Below are positions 18,796 to 28,439 of a stretch of DNA of 64,000 bases, piece after piece. Position 1 is the first letter of the stretch; each line of letters opens with the position of its first letter. The notes under the pieces are model-generated. The model was not told the DNA's origin, made no database searches, and was given only the letters and a program-made list of their open reading frames with translations. Made by a program: the position numbers and the translations under genes. The DNA comes from UBA940 sp031547885 (GTDB lineage Bacteria; Bacteroidota; Bacteroidia; Bacteroidales; Rikenellaceae): positions 118,978-182,977 of the forward strand of contig JAVBRO010000005.1 of NCBI GenBank assembly GCA_031547885.1, read 5' to 3'.

Positions 18796-18815
18796 ACAGT
18801 GAAAAAACTACGAAT

Positions 18816-19775
18816 ATGAAAAGAGCAGTGATATTTTGTTGCGCGATCTTCTTTTTTGCATCCTGCAAGGAGGAGAGGATCCCGGTTCCTACCGGCCTGT
18901 ACGTTGAAGAGACCAGCCTGGAGCTGGTAGCAGAGGGTGAAACCTACAACAACAGGGTCTATACCACCTCATCTTTCCTGGATGTGACGGTTCCCGAAAA
19001 TGCCAAAAAGTGGCTGTCGGCGGAGATGAAGAACAACTATTTGGTTATTAAGGCCGAGCGTAACGGCTCGATCGCCATACGGAACGCCGTCATAACCCTG
19101 AATGCCGACATGCGCAGCGAGGCGGTCAATGTCAGGCAGGTGGGTCTGCCCACCCGGAAACTTGAGATCAAGTCGGCCACAGCCAACTCGCAGCAGACCA
19201 CTTCCGGCAACGAGTCGATCATGGCTTCCTTCGACAATAACGTCTCGACCTTCTGGCATACGAGCTACAACCTCGGGCACCAGAACAACACCCCGGTCTA
19301 TATCGCCACCTACGTACTAGAGCCCGGTGCGCCTTCGATCGACATGGCCGACCTGACCCTGCGCTTCAACGACGGGAAATTATCCAACGGTCTGTTCGGT
19401 CTGTTCGGCGTCTGGGTCAAGGGCGACGGCACCGGCACTGAGTCGACGGATCCCGAGGACACGGATGATTCGGGCGCCGTAGCCTATGCCCCCGCTATCC
19501 CTCCCGGTACCGATCCTCAGGAGGTGTTCGGATGGGGTGGAAAGATCGGATCGGTAGATGCGGATGGCTTCAAACTCGTCTTCAAAGGAGACGGCAAACA
19601 GGCGATCGCTCCCACTCCGGTTACGGTCAACTGCGTGATATTGCCCGTCAGCAACCCCACAGAGGTCAGGATCAGGTTTGCAGGGTCGGACTTCTCCACC
19701 GATCCGATCACCCGTTACAGCCGGGGCGGATTCGTCACGATGGCCGAGATCGCTTTCTACGGCAAGGTGGGATAA
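18816..19775 (+). CDS. BACON plus discoidin-like surface lipoprotein
   Basis: 319 residues with lipobox FASC near 17. Residues about 25-105 are BACON-like (LEETSLELVAEGETYNN-type strands ending ALNVRQVG-type; here VRQVGLP). From about 110 comes an F5/8 type C (discoidin-like) carbohydrate-binding fold, seen in ESIMASFDNNVSTFWHTSY and the closing VTMAEIAFYG. Such lipoproteins follow SusD and act as extra surface glycan-binding proteins. No enzyme motif is visible. Confidence 0.7.
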   Translation: MKRAVIFCCAIFFFASCKEERIPVPTGLYVEETSLELVAEGETYNNRVYTTSSFLDVTVPENAKKWLSAEMKNNYLVIKAERNGSIAIRNAVITLNADMRSEAVNVRQVGLPTRKLEIKSATANSQQTTSGNESIMASFDNNVSTFWHTSYNLGHQNNTPVYIATYVLEPGAPSIDMADLTLRFNDGKLSNGLFGLFGVWVKGDGTGTESTDPEDTDDSGAVAYAPAIPPGTDPQEVFGWGGKIGSVDADGFKLVFKGDGKQAIAPTPVTVNCVILPVSNPTEVRIRFAGSDFSTDPITRYSRGGFVTMAEIAFYGKVG

Positions 19776-19801
19776 TTATGAACCGATAAAAAATAAACGA
19801 T

Positions 19802-21772
19802 ATGAAATTCAGACAATATTTGCTTATCGCCGCGTCGATTTTAGTTTCGGGCGGAGTTCTGGCGGGGTGCAAGGACCCCGTCTATCCCGATATCGACGCC
19901 CCCGACCCGAATCGTTCGGGCACCAACGAGATCACCAAATTCGATTTCAAATTCTCTGCGGAAGAATATCCCGACTATCAGGAAGGCGACGCGGCTAAGG
20001 TGAAATACTTCCCCGAGAAAGACTCGGTCTATGTCTTTGTTCCCTGGTACGCCGGCATCATCCTGGCCCCCGAGATCACCGTCTCCCCCGGAGCGACCGT
20101 CGCTCCAATATCGGGCAGTGTGAGGGATTTCTCCCAAGGTTCGGTGACCTACACCGTCCGGGCGGAAAACGGGCAGAAAAAGGAGTGGAAAGTTTATGTC
20201 CAATGGCAGGAAGAGCCCGAACCGATGCCGCGCAATCCCAACCCGCGCCACATTCTGGACGACGGCGACGGCAAATACCGCGTCATCAAGTTCAACACCT
20301 GGGGCAACTCCTATGCCACCGGGTCGAACGTGAGCCGTAGCGGCAGTACGGGTGCTGTGGAGGCCGGAACCACCTATATCACCAACACGGCAAATCCCAC
20401 CGACGATAACCGCTACCACTCCGTCTACTTCATAGCGCGCCACGCAGGCGAACTTCAGATGGCGCTGCAAGGAGCAACCGGCAATACTACAGGCAACACG
20501 ATCAAGGTTAAAGCGTTCGTTAACGGGACTCAGGCCATGGACGAAGACGGGGTTACACCTTACGACCACAGCTACCTCTACAACAAGACCGCGACCACCG
20601 ATACGCTCACCCTGCACCGCCTCATCCTGCCCGAAATACCGGAAGGACACGTAGGCCACCTGATCAAGCTCGAGCTCCGCGGCAGCGGCGCACGCCAAGG
20701 CAGCTACTACTACCGGTTCTACAATATGTGGGTCAGCGGATGGGCAACCCGGGACAAGGGCGGCGCCACCTATGACAGCAAGCCGTCCGGCCTGAACTTC
20801 TCGTACAGCACCCCGCGCGACGGCCAGGCCGCTCCATCGATTCACCTGAACATGATCCCGCCGGCCGGCAACATGGAGTACTTCTACACCGAGATCCACG
20901 TCCCGGTAGGTTATGACCCCAATGGCGCATATTTTATGACCTCGGGCAGCGGTCAGGGCTACGGAGGGGTTCAGGTCAACAGCTCTGCTGAGCGCCGTTA
21001 CCTGTTCTCGATCTGGTCGCCGGTCAGCGAGGAGGTTTCCAAAGTAGTAATACCGGGCGCCAATGGCGGCAACGGGACCATGAAATGGGGCGACCGCTAC
21101 AACCCCAAAGTGACCCGCGTACAGGAGCCTTACAACAGCAGCCTGCATATCAAAGTCTTCGGCGGTGAAGGAACGGGAGCACAGTGCTATCAGGTAGGTA
21201 TGAACTGGAAGGCGGGAGAGACCGTCAAGGCTCTTTCCCGTATTCGTCCTCATCCCGACCAGGCTAACTATCCCAACACCACCCTTTACAAGATGTGGTA
21301 CAATAACGGTTCGGGTTGGATATTCATGTGCGAGTACATGCGTCAGGAGGTACAGCCTTCCGATCTGGCGGCAACGGGCGTGGGTTCGGTCAACGGGCCT
21401 TACTGGTACACCGGAGCCAGCCACTTTATCGAGGATCCGGGCGGCACCTCGGGCCGGTCGACCTATATGGCTTACTACCCGAGCCACTGGTTCATCACCG
21501 ACAGGGGCGAATATGTCGAACCCACGGCTTACAGCTTCACCGGCGACCAGGCGGAAGGCCGTGCCGACGTGGCAGGCAGCGTGATGACCTCGGGCGAGTT
21601 CGCCAATGCGCCTTACCTCAAGGTCGGCGGTTATTTCACCGACTTCCTGCTGGGAACCAGCAACCGTTTCACGACCTTGCCGGGCACGCCGCCCGATCTG
21701 GACCTGGATGCTCTGAACGCTATGGGTTCCACGGATGCCGCCCTCATCCAGAGATACATCGACGCAAAATAA
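19802..21772 (+). CDS. DUF5077-DUF3472 surface lipoprotein
   Basis: 656 residues with a signal peptide and lipobox LAGC near 23. After a short N-terminal beta domain (about 40-140) comes a region with the DUF5077 pattern (about 160-320), then DUF3472 (about 325-630) marked by MEYFYTEIHVPVGYDPNGAY, SGQGYGGVQVNSS, and FSIWSP. DUF3472 proteins in Bacteroidetes utilisation loci are surface proteins of unknown activity. Placed between the binding lipoproteins and the GH109 enzyme, it is probably part of the glycan-capture machinery. A reaction cannot be stated. Confidence 0.72.
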   Translation: MKFRQYLLIAASILVSGGVLAGCKDPVYPDIDAPDPNRSGTNEITKFDFKFSAEEYPDYQEGDAAKVKYFPEKDSVYVFVPWYAGIILAPEITVSPGATVAPISGSVRDFSQGSVTYTVRAENGQKKEWKVYVQWQEEPEPMPRNPNPRHILDDGDGKYRVIKFNTWGNSYATGSNVSRSGSTGAVEAGTTYITNTANPTDDNRYHSVYFIARHAGELQMALQGATGNTTGNTIKVKAFVNGTQAMDEDGVTPYDHSYLYNKTATTDTLTLHRLILPEIPEGHVGHLIKLELRGSGARQGSYYYRFYNMWVSGWATRDKGGATYDSKPSGLNFSYSTPRDGQAAPSIHLNMIPPAGNMEYFYTEIHVPVGYDPNGAYFMTSGSGQGYGGVQVNSSAERRYLFSIWSPVSEEVSKVVIPGANGGNGTMKWGDRYNPKVTRVQEPYNSSLHIKVFGGEGTGAQCYQVGMNWKAGETVKALSRIRPHPDQANYPNTTLYKMWYNNGSGWIFMCEYMRQEVQPSDLAATGVGSVNGPYWYTGASHFIEDPGGTSGRSTYMAYYPSHWFITDRGEYVEPTAYSFTGDQAEGRADVAGSVMTSGEFANAPYLKVGGYFTDFLLGTSNRFTTLPGTPPDLDLDALNAMGSTDAALIQRYIDAK

Positions 21773-21780
21773 CAACGGCA

Positions 21781-21810
21781 AAGGACGCCGGTACACCGTC
21801 CGGCGTCCTT
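21781..21810 (+). promoter_or_regulatory. Intra-operon RNA hairpin without U-tract
   Basis: An 11-bp perfect stem (AAGGACGCCGG at 21781-21791 with its complement at 21800-21810) around an 8-base loop sits in the 64-base gap between the DUF3472 and GH109 genes. No T run follows, so it is more likely an mRNA-stabilising or processing element than a terminator. Confidence 0.6.
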
Positions 21811-21836
21811 AACCATACATTGAAATTTTAAACGCA

Positions 21837-23294
21837 ATGAAATCAATAACCGTCAAAATTTCAGCCCTTCTGTTGATCGCCGCCGGAGTTTTTTCCTCCT
21901 GTCAAAATGAGGGCAAACCTTACAGGATAGAGAATGGTAAGATCGTATATGCTGCTCCTGTCCCTGTCGCGGGCCAGCAGGATATGCTGGGCTTCGCGGC
22001 CGAAAAGATCCCTGTGGTCAGGGTCGGCTTCATCGGCATCGGCATGAGGGGCATAGACGCGGTCGAACGCTTCACCTATATGGAAGGGATTCAGATCAAG
22101 GCGATCTGCGACATGGAACAGTATAACCTCGACCGGGCGCAGTCCGTTCTGACCGGGAAGGGTCTCCCCGCCGCAGAGGAGTATATCGGCGACGCCGATG
22201 CCTGGAAGCAGCTCTGCGAACGTGACGATCTGGACCTGGTGTATATCTGCACCGGCTGGCTGCGCCACACCCCTATGGCAGTTTATGCTATGGAATGCGG
22301 CAAACATGTGGCCGTCGAGGTCCCCGCCGCAACCACCCTCGACGAATGCTGGCAACTGGTCGATACCTCCGAACGGACCCGCAGGCATTGCATGATGCTC
22401 GAGAACTGCTGTTATGACTTCTTCGAACTGGCAACGCTGAACATGGCCCAACAAGGAGTTTTCGGCGAAATCGTGCATGTCGAAGGGGCATATATCCACG
22501 ATCTGCGGGAACTCAACTTCGCAGACCGCCTCTCCTCCGCCTCGTCGTATCTGCCGGGTGCGGGTCAGGCCCAGGATATTCCCGGCCTGTCGGGGTACTA
22601 CGATCACTGGCGTCTCAGGTTCGACCAACAGCACACCGGTAATCCATATCCGACCCACGGACTCGGTCCGGTTTGCCAGATACTCGACATCCATCGCGGA
22701 GATAAAATGGACTGGCTGGTGTCGGTGTCGAGCGATCAGTTCGGCATGACGGAATATGCCGTCGAACATTTCGGCAAGGAGTCTGAAGAGGGTAGGGCGG
22801 CCTATAAACTGGGGGATATGAACACCACGCTCATACGCACGGCCAAAGGCAAGACCATCATGATCCAACACGATGTGACCAGCCCCAGACCCTACAGCCG
22901 TATCCATATGGTGAGCGGCACCAAGGGGTTTGCACAGAAGTGGCCCCGCACACAGATCGCCCTGGAACCCAACGCCCACAGCGCGCTGCCTAAAGAGACG
23001 ATGGATTCACTGCTCAACGCCTACGAGTACCCCTTTGTGACCGATATCAAGGAGCTGGCCAAAGAGGTCGGCGGTCACGGAGGCATGGACTTCATTATGG
23101 ATTACAGGCTCGTGTACTGCCTGCAGAACGGCCTTCCGCTCGACCAGGATGTCTACGACGCCGCGGAATGGTCGTGTCTGGTCGAGCTGACCGAGACCTC
23201 CGTCCTGAACGGCGGAATGCCTGTGCAATTTCCCGATTTCACCCGCGGACAATGGCAAAAGATCGACGGACTGCGTCACGCATACACCCAGTGA
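21837..23294 (+). CDS. GH109-type alpha-N-acetylgalactosaminidase (Gfo/Idh/MocA fold lipoprotein)
   Basis: 485 residues with lipobox FSSC near 20. A Rossmann NAD-binding site follows (VGFIGIGMRG at about 62-71). The features that separate GH109 from ordinary Gfo/Idh/MocA dehydrogenases are present: VAVEVPAATTLDECWQLV, RRHCMMLENCCYDFFEL, VEGAYIHDLREL and NPYPTHGLGPVCQ. Family knowledge: GH109 removes alpha-GalNAc, including the terminal sugar of blood group A, by an NAD-dependent oxidation-elimination route. The protein is lipid-anchored and encoded within a sigma/FecR/SusCD locus. This predicts a locus for alpha-GalNAc-capped mucin or blood-group glycans. Confidence 0.87.
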   Translation: MKSITVKISALLLIAAGVFSSCQNEGKPYRIENGKIVYAAPVPVAGQQDMLGFAAEKIPVVRVGFIGIGMRGIDAVERFTYMEGIQIKAICDMEQYNLDRAQSVLTGKGLPAAEEYIGDADAWKQLCERDDLDLVYICTGWLRHTPMAVYAMECGKHVAVEVPAATTLDECWQLVDTSERTRRHCMMLENCCYDFFELATLNMAQQGVFGEIVHVEGAYIHDLRELNFADRLSSASSYLPGAGQAQDIPGLSGYYDHWRLRFDQQHTGNPYPTHGLGPVCQILDIHRGDKMDWLVSVSSDQFGMTEYAVEHFGKESEEGRAAYKLGDMNTTLIRTAKGKTIMIQHDVTSPRPYSRIHMVSGTKGFAQKWPRTQIALEPNAHSALPKETMDSLLNAYEYPFVTDIKELAKEVGGHGGMDFIMDYRLVYCLQNGLPLDQDVYDAAEWSCLVELTETSVLNGGMPVQFPDFTRGQWQKIDGLRHAYTQ

Positions 23295-23340
23295 GCCGAG
23301 AAACGACCCCTAATTAATACAACACATAAAAACCAATACC

Positions 23341-25575
23341 ATGAATAAATTTTTATTTCTGGCAACGCTTTCGCTGGTGCTCGTTATGGCGGGATGTTCG
23401 AAAGAAGATCCCAACGAGTATCTCTCCCCCGCGGAATTGAACCTGAGCGACGAACGCCTGAACGAGGACGAGGAGATATTTTTCCTCGCCACCGAAACAG
23501 AATACAGCCTTTCGGTGATCACCAACTACTCCGTGTGGAGTGCAGAGGTGATAGAAGGCGGCTCCTGGTGCTCGGTCGTTGAGCAAAAGACGATCAACCC
23601 GGCCAAAGACAGGGTCAAACTTGTCATGACCCCGAACGACGGACTGAACTCCCGTCCGGCGAAAGTCAGATTCACCGTCAAAGGCTTTACCCGCACCCTT
23701 ACCATCTCACAGTTCGGCTACACACCGGAGATCAAATTCTCCCCCGACAAGCCCATGTTCCTGACAGCCGGGGAAACACTCCCGATCACGGTTACAGGCA
23801 ACGTGGATTTCACCTACGAGATTCCCACGCACTCTCCGGTGTGGCTTACTCAGGTCGATAATTCCGGCGCCAAGGCTTCCCGCGCCATACCCGTCTATAC
23901 CCGCACACTCTACCTGAAAGCGACCCGGAACACCGACCTCGACCCGCGCAACCTGACCGTTAAGGCCCACGCCGCCGGTTTGCCTTCCGGAAGCGTCCCT
24001 TACGCGGCCGATCTGAAAGTCACCCAGGCCGGTTCGGCGGAGGCGACCATTCCGGACGGCGCACCCACGTCGCTCTCCATTCCTTATAGCGGCAATCCGG
24101 ACATCAAGGTCGTTATCGAGACCAATATTCCCGACGCGAACATGACGCTTTCAATCCCCGACTGGCTCACTAAGGGCCAGGTGGAAGAGGGTGTACCCGC
24201 CGCCGGGCAGAGGACCTACCATTTCTCGCTGCCCCTCAACCCGGGCGATGAACTGAGCAGCAGCATTGTCTTCTCCTATGGCTCAGCTACACTGCTCACC
24301 ATTCCGATCACCCAGGCCAAGGAGGCCACCTACCTCGACCGGCTCTTCCCATCCTTTGCTCCGGTTTTCACAGGCGACACGCCTCTGAAAGGGGAGAGCG
24401 ACACAAGCAAGTGGTTCGACGGCGACGTGACAACGTTTATAGACTCTGAGTACGGTACCGCGACCTATGTTCCCTCGACGCTCGATATTACGTTCTCAGG
24501 AGGACCCTCGATCGACTACATCGTGATCCACCCGCGTTCGGATAATGCGACCAACCGTGGGCAGATGCCAAAGATAATCACGGTGTCGTACTCCACTGTG
24601 GACGCACCCGATACCTATATCACCTGCCTGGAGAACTTTACCCTGGACAATAGCGAAGCTGTCACTATGGTAGCGGGTGCCAGGGCCGACTTTACCACCA
24701 GGGCGACCAACGTGGCCAGGTTGAAGATATACATTCCGGAGTCTTACGCTAATTTCATCTGTATGAGCGAGGTCGCCATATATGGTATAAGCGGGCAGGA
24801 CTTTCCTTTCCTCGGTCTGGTGATTACCCCCGAAACCGGTTCGCCTACGGTGAGCGGAAGGACCGTCACCTTTAACAAAGCCGCGTCGAGTTCGGTGCTG
24901 ATCAAGGCTACGACCAACATGTTCGACATCACATGGCCGGGCTGGATCAGCCACCAGGTGACGGAAGAGCCCGTACCCGCACCCACACGAGCGCTTGAAC
25001 CGAGAACGATAACCACCTACCGGGCCACTTGTCCTGCGGCGACCTCTTCCATCGGCAGGCTCGGGGAGATCGTCTTCAAAACCACGGATGGCACCGGTGC
25101 TTCAGGTTCCGTCAAGCTCATCCAGGATGGAAATTACAGCAGCAGCAACATCTCTGTCACCGCAAGTTCGGCAAGTACTACGAACACCGTTGACAGGCTT
25201 ATCGACGGCAACCTCACCGGCAGCAGCAATTATTGGCAGGCCGCCGCCGCAGCTTCCGTAGCTTCTCCGATCAGCCTGGAGTTCACTTTCACAGACTCTC
25301 CGGCTTCGGTAAGCGCCATGAGGTATGTTCCGCGCACTACCGCATCGAGAGGACAGTTCACGCGGTTCGATATCTTTGTCATGCCCGCAGGCGGCGACTA
25401 TCCGGAGACTGCGAATTACTCCTATAACGGCACCGCGCTCTCTGCCACTGCGGCGACGGATATCAGTTTCGACAGGGTTGCGAATCCCTCGAAAGTGAAG
25501 ATCGTGATCTCCGGCAGCTCCGGCACCGGAACCAACTATGCTTCCGCTTGCGAAATACAGTTCTTCGGCAATTAG
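23341..25575 (+). CDS. Multi-domain BACON/discoidin surface lipoprotein
   Basis: 744 residues with lipobox MAGC near 19. There are BACON-like modules at about 35-125 (VWSAEVIEGGSWCSVV, ending RTLTISQFGY) and about 130-330. A first discoidin-like domain lies at about 340-480 (SDTSKWFDGDVTTFIDS, then DYIVIHPRSDN), a further BACON-like part at about 485-605, and a second discoidin-like domain to the end (NTVDRLIDGNL, closing ACEIQFFGN). No catalytic motif is seen. It is the last gene of the utilisation locus, and a terminator follows. It probably binds the target glycan or mucin at the cell surface. Confidence 0.7.
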   Translation: MNKFLFLATLSLVLVMAGCSKEDPNEYLSPAELNLSDERLNEDEEIFFLATETEYSLSVITNYSVWSAEVIEGGSWCSVVEQKTINPAKDRVKLVMTPNDGLNSRPAKVRFTVKGFTRTLTISQFGYTPEIKFSPDKPMFLTAGETLPITVTGNVDFTYEIPTHSPVWLTQVDNSGAKASRAIPVYTRTLYLKATRNTDLDPRNLTVKAHAAGLPSGSVPYAADLKVTQAGSAEATIPDGAPTSLSIPYSGNPDIKVVIETNIPDANMTLSIPDWLTKGQVEEGVPAAGQRTYHFSLPLNPGDELSSSIVFSYGSATLLTIPITQAKEATYLDRLFPSFAPVFTGDTPLKGESDTSKWFDGDVTTFIDSEYGTATYVPSTLDITFSGGPSIDYIVIHPRSDNATNRGQMPKIITVSYSTVDAPDTYITCLENFTLDNSEAVTMVAGARADFTTRATNVARLKIYIPESYANFICMSEVAIYGISGQDFPFLGLVITPETGSPTVSGRTVTFNKAASSSVLIKATTNMFDITWPGWISHQVTEEPVPAPTRALEPRTITTYRATCPAATSSIGRLGEIVFKTTDGTGASGSVKLIQDGNYSSSNISVTASSASTTNTVDRLIDGNLTGSSNYWQAAAAASVASPISLEFTFTDSPASVSAMRYVPRTTASRGQFTRFDIFVMPAGGDYPETANYSYNGTALSATAATDISFDRVANPSKVKIVISGSSGTGTNYASACEIQFFGN

Positions 25576-25607
25576 TTATGTATTTGCATATTAACATTTA
25601 AAAACGA

Positions 25608-25645
25608 CAGTCGGATGAAAATATTTTCATCCGACTGCTGTTTTT
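25608..25645 (+). terminator. Intrinsic terminator of GH109 utilisation locus
   Basis: A long perfect stem (CAGTCGGATGAAAAT at 25608-25622 with its complement to 25637) is followed by CTG and five T residues at 25641-25645. Confidence 0.9.
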
Positions 25646-25834
25646 ATGAACAAACGACGCCATATCCGCCGCCCTTTATTCTCTTTGCGCGTAAAGACAA
25701 AACATCCCGCCCGGCGGCATTGAACTCTTCAATAATGGCCGAGAAATAGTTCTGTAGGTCGAATGTCTCATTTTTCGCCGCTAGTTAAAATCCATGTTTT
25801 CTGAGAGTCCAATTTTAATCTTAATAAAAAAAGA
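25646..25834. other. Intergenic, no gene seen
   Basis: About 190 bases between two terminators with no supported reading frame. Short GC- and AT-rich pieces suggest decayed sequence. Confidence 0.4.
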
Positions 25835-25861
25835 CTGCCTGATGAGCATTTCATCAGGCAG
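25835..25861 (-). terminator. Terminator of LamG remnant gene
   Basis: The stem CTGCCTGATGA / TCATCAGGCAG is followed on the minus strand by a run of seven T residues (A residues at 25826-25832). It lies 22 bases past the stop of the minus-strand gene. Confidence 0.88.
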
Positions 25862-25882
25862 CTTTTTATACAAATTTGCGGA

Positions 25883-27100
25883 TTATAGTTTCGCCAGGAA
25901 CTTTGTTATTTGTTTCTCGGTAGTCGAGATATTATTCATCAGTCCCCATCCCTCCGCGAGAAGGGCGGTCTTTGCAGCTCCGTCAGCCATGGCCGGGATC
26001 GTTACGGTAAGCGCCGTGTTCAGATCGTCGAACCTGGCAACAGCCTGGCGCTTGGTTATTTGTCCATGCAGGGCAGTGACGTCATCCGCGGTCAGCACCT
26101 CGGTGTACATGCGTGCGAAAACCACATTGCCGTTGAAAGGCAGTTTACACTGCGTCGCATTGCTGCCGGCAAGCGTACTGCCCCCGATCACAAAGTATTG
26201 GTCTGCATAGGGAAGCCACAGGGTCCTCCAGCCGTTGTTGCCGACGACGTTCGTGATCCCGGCATACACCCCGTTAAGATAGACGGTAATAGGGCCGGTC
26301 ATGCCGTCTATCCTGTTATTGGATTCGTACGTGAATACATAATGGTTATAGCTGCCGGTAATCGGAGCGTCCGAGAAATCGGCTGTATCCATTTGGCTGT
26401 CGCTGAACTGTATGGCAGCAATACGGGCCTGCATCGCGCCTCCCGGACCGGATTGCCTGAATCCGTATCCCCTGTTCGGCAGATAGTCGAAGGGAGTTCT
26501 GTCGAGAGCGTCCGATGACTTGCAGTAAACTTCCATGCTGAACCTTTCTTCGGTAGTGTTAAGGCTGCTGTTGAAGTTGACTTTGAAGAAATCGGAGCTG
26601 CGTCCGTCGACACCTGATTCCGTGTTGCTGAAGTTTGCGGTCCAGAATTTTATCGACGGGTCATACGATGTGACCGGAGATCCGACTGCTGCCGGCACGA
26701 ACGAAGATGCACCTTCGCCTACATTGACGGCTCCGGCCGCATTGAACATGACGTTTATCCACTTGGCACTGATCGTTCCGTCCACTTCGTCAGGATCGGC
26801 CAGTTCGGCAATGAAAGCATCTATCTGTGCGTCCGTTGTGGTCATGTCGCCCATAATGGCCCATCCTTTTTTGAGCAGGGCGTTTTTTGTCGCCTGGCCG
26901 TAAGATGCTCCGGGGATAGTGGTTAGGAGTGCCGTGTTCAGGTCGTCGATCTTTGTGAGAGCCTGGCGAGCCGTGATCTGGCCGTACAGGGCGGCAACTT
27001 CATCCTCATTCAGCGGATTGTCATAAGCGCGTGCGAAGGCGATACTGCCGTGAAAAGGAAGTTTGCACGAAGTCGCATCCACCGGAGCCCCTCCGATAGT
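25883..27100 (-). pseudogene. LamG-repeat surface protein, 5' end deleted
   Basis: Up to about 405 residues of a larger protein survive. A concanavalin/LamG-like sandwich (about 110-310; FSMEVYCKSSDALDRTPFDYL, YNHYVFTYESNN, GPITVYLNGVYAG) is followed by a helical tail. The same tail also occurs at the N-terminus: CKLPFHGSIAFARAYDN and QITARQALTKIDDLNTAL match CKLPFNGNVVFARMYTE and QITKRQAVARFDDLNTAL. The original protein therefore had at least two LamG-plus-tail units, and the first is cut at its 5' end near 27100. The only in-frame start left is a GTG at 27082 inside the repeat. No signal peptide remains, so it is likely non-functional. Confidence 0.75.
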
Positions 27101-27694
27101 GGCGGTACTAACTATACAAACAGTTGGAATATATGGGCCTATCCGTCAGCTGTGGAAGCGGTTTTCGGAGATGTAGTTTACACGCGGGATCTCGCCACGG
27201 CCGTCGCGGAACTGGAAAAAGGCTCGAAGGTCTTGTTCAATCCCGATCCCGCGCAGATAAACGGTCTTCCTGGCAAGTTTACTCCGGTATTCTGGAGTCC
27301 GATACATTTCCCGAAAGAGGCCGCCGCCATGGGCATACTTTGCGATCCTGCGCATCCTGCGCTGGCTGATTTCCCGACAGATATGTACTCTGACTGGCAG
27401 TGGTGGGAGCCTTGTAAAAATTCGGCTATCATGGTGACTGACTCAGCTACCGGACTGTCCCCTGTTGTCGAAATGATTGATAATTTCGCTAACAACCGCG
27501 CTCTGGCTCTCGTATCAGAGGCACGCTGTGGCAATGGTTCTATGGTGGTATGCAGTGTCGATCTTGATACCGGGATAGAGCAGCGCCCTGTAAGCCGTCA
27601 GTTGCTTACATCTCTGTTGAATTATATGAACAGCGATGATTTTGCGCCCGGGACCGAAACGACCGTAGCGGAACTTTCCACATTACTGAAATAG
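27101..27694 (+). pseudogene. GH2-like glycoside hydrolase, C-terminal remnant
   Basis: About 197 residues, beginning at GGTNYTNSWNIWAYP with no start codon or signal peptide of its own, match the C-terminal end of large Bacteroidetes GH2 (sugar-binding-domain) enzymes. They include the tail motifs DFPTDMYSDWQWWEP, VVEMIDNFANNRALALVSEA and RQLLTSLLNYMNSDDF. The catalytic domains are missing. A GTG at 27050 could give a reading frame, but its first residues overlap the antisense LamG gene and are not homologous. The stop is 2 bases before the transporter remnant, so the two were once an operon. Confidence 0.7.
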
Positions 27695-27696
27695 CA

Positions 27697-28372
27697 ATGG
27701 CAAAACACGATTATAATTACCGATACCTCTTATTAATATCGCTTGTTTCGGCCATGGGGGGGGGCTGTTGTTCGGTCACGACTGGGTCGTGATCGGGGGT
27801 GCCAAACCGTTCTACGAACCTTTCTTCGGCATCACGGGCAGTCCGTCGCTGCAGGGATGGGCCATGAGCAGCGCCCTCGTCGGCTGTTTGGTCGGCGCTC
27901 TGCTGGCGGGTATGTTCAGCGACCGCTACGGACGCAAAAAGATGCTCATCGCGGCGGCTTTCCTGTTCATTGCATCATCCGTGGGCACGGGGGCGACCAG
28001 CACATTTTCCATGTTCATCGCATACCGCATAATGGGAGGTTTCGCCATAGGCATCGCGTCGAACCTTTCGCCGATGTATATAGCCGAAATTTCGCCGTCG
28101 AACCTCCGCGGGCGGTTCGTTTCCATCAACCAGCTCACGATAGTGCTCGGCATCCTGGCGGCGCAGATATGCAACTGGCTGATAGCGGAGCCTGTCGCTC
28201 CCGGCGCTTCAGTCGAGGCGATTCTCTCTTCTTGGAACGGGCAGATGGGATGGAGGTGGATGTTCTGGGCCGAAAACGTCCCGGCGCTGCTGTTCTTCAT
28301 TTTTGCGTTCATGATACCCGAAAGCCCGCGCTGGCTTGCTGTAAAAGAGCGTCGGGATTCAGCGGTTAAGAT
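27697..28372 (+). pseudogene. Sugar-porter MFS transporter, frameshifted and truncated
   Basis: The ATG at 27697 begins a typical sugar-porter N-terminus (NYRYLLLISLVSAMGG), but a run of nine G residues at 27756-27764 shifts the frame by two bases and a stop soon follows. The true continuation (LLFGHDWVVIGGAKPFYEP) is in another frame. It contains membrane segments 2-6 and the conserved DRYGRKKM and PESPRW motifs. Homology stops near 28360 and the frame then runs into AT-rich sequence. Only the first half of a roughly 460-residue xylose/glucose-type proton symporter remains. The gene is broken twice. Confidence 0.82.
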
Positions 28373-28382
28373 AAAATGTGAA

Positions 28383-28412
28383 AAGGCGATTATAATCCAA
28401 TACTATCGCCTT
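28383..28412 (-). terminator. Possible terminator of hicAB
   Basis: An 8-bp stem (AAGGCGAT / ATCGCCTT) with a 14-base loop is followed on the minus strand by CTTTTC-type T-rich sequence. It lies 28 bases beyond the hicB stop. Confidence 0.55.
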
Positions 28413-28439
28413 CTTTCATATAGGTAAAAAAATTATTCT

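Noticed and set aside
19841..21796. 651-codon open frame on the minus strand opposite the DUF3472 gene
   Set aside because: It is an antisense shadow produced by the high-GC codon use of the plus-strand gene; it has no signal sequence, no family pattern and no promoter.
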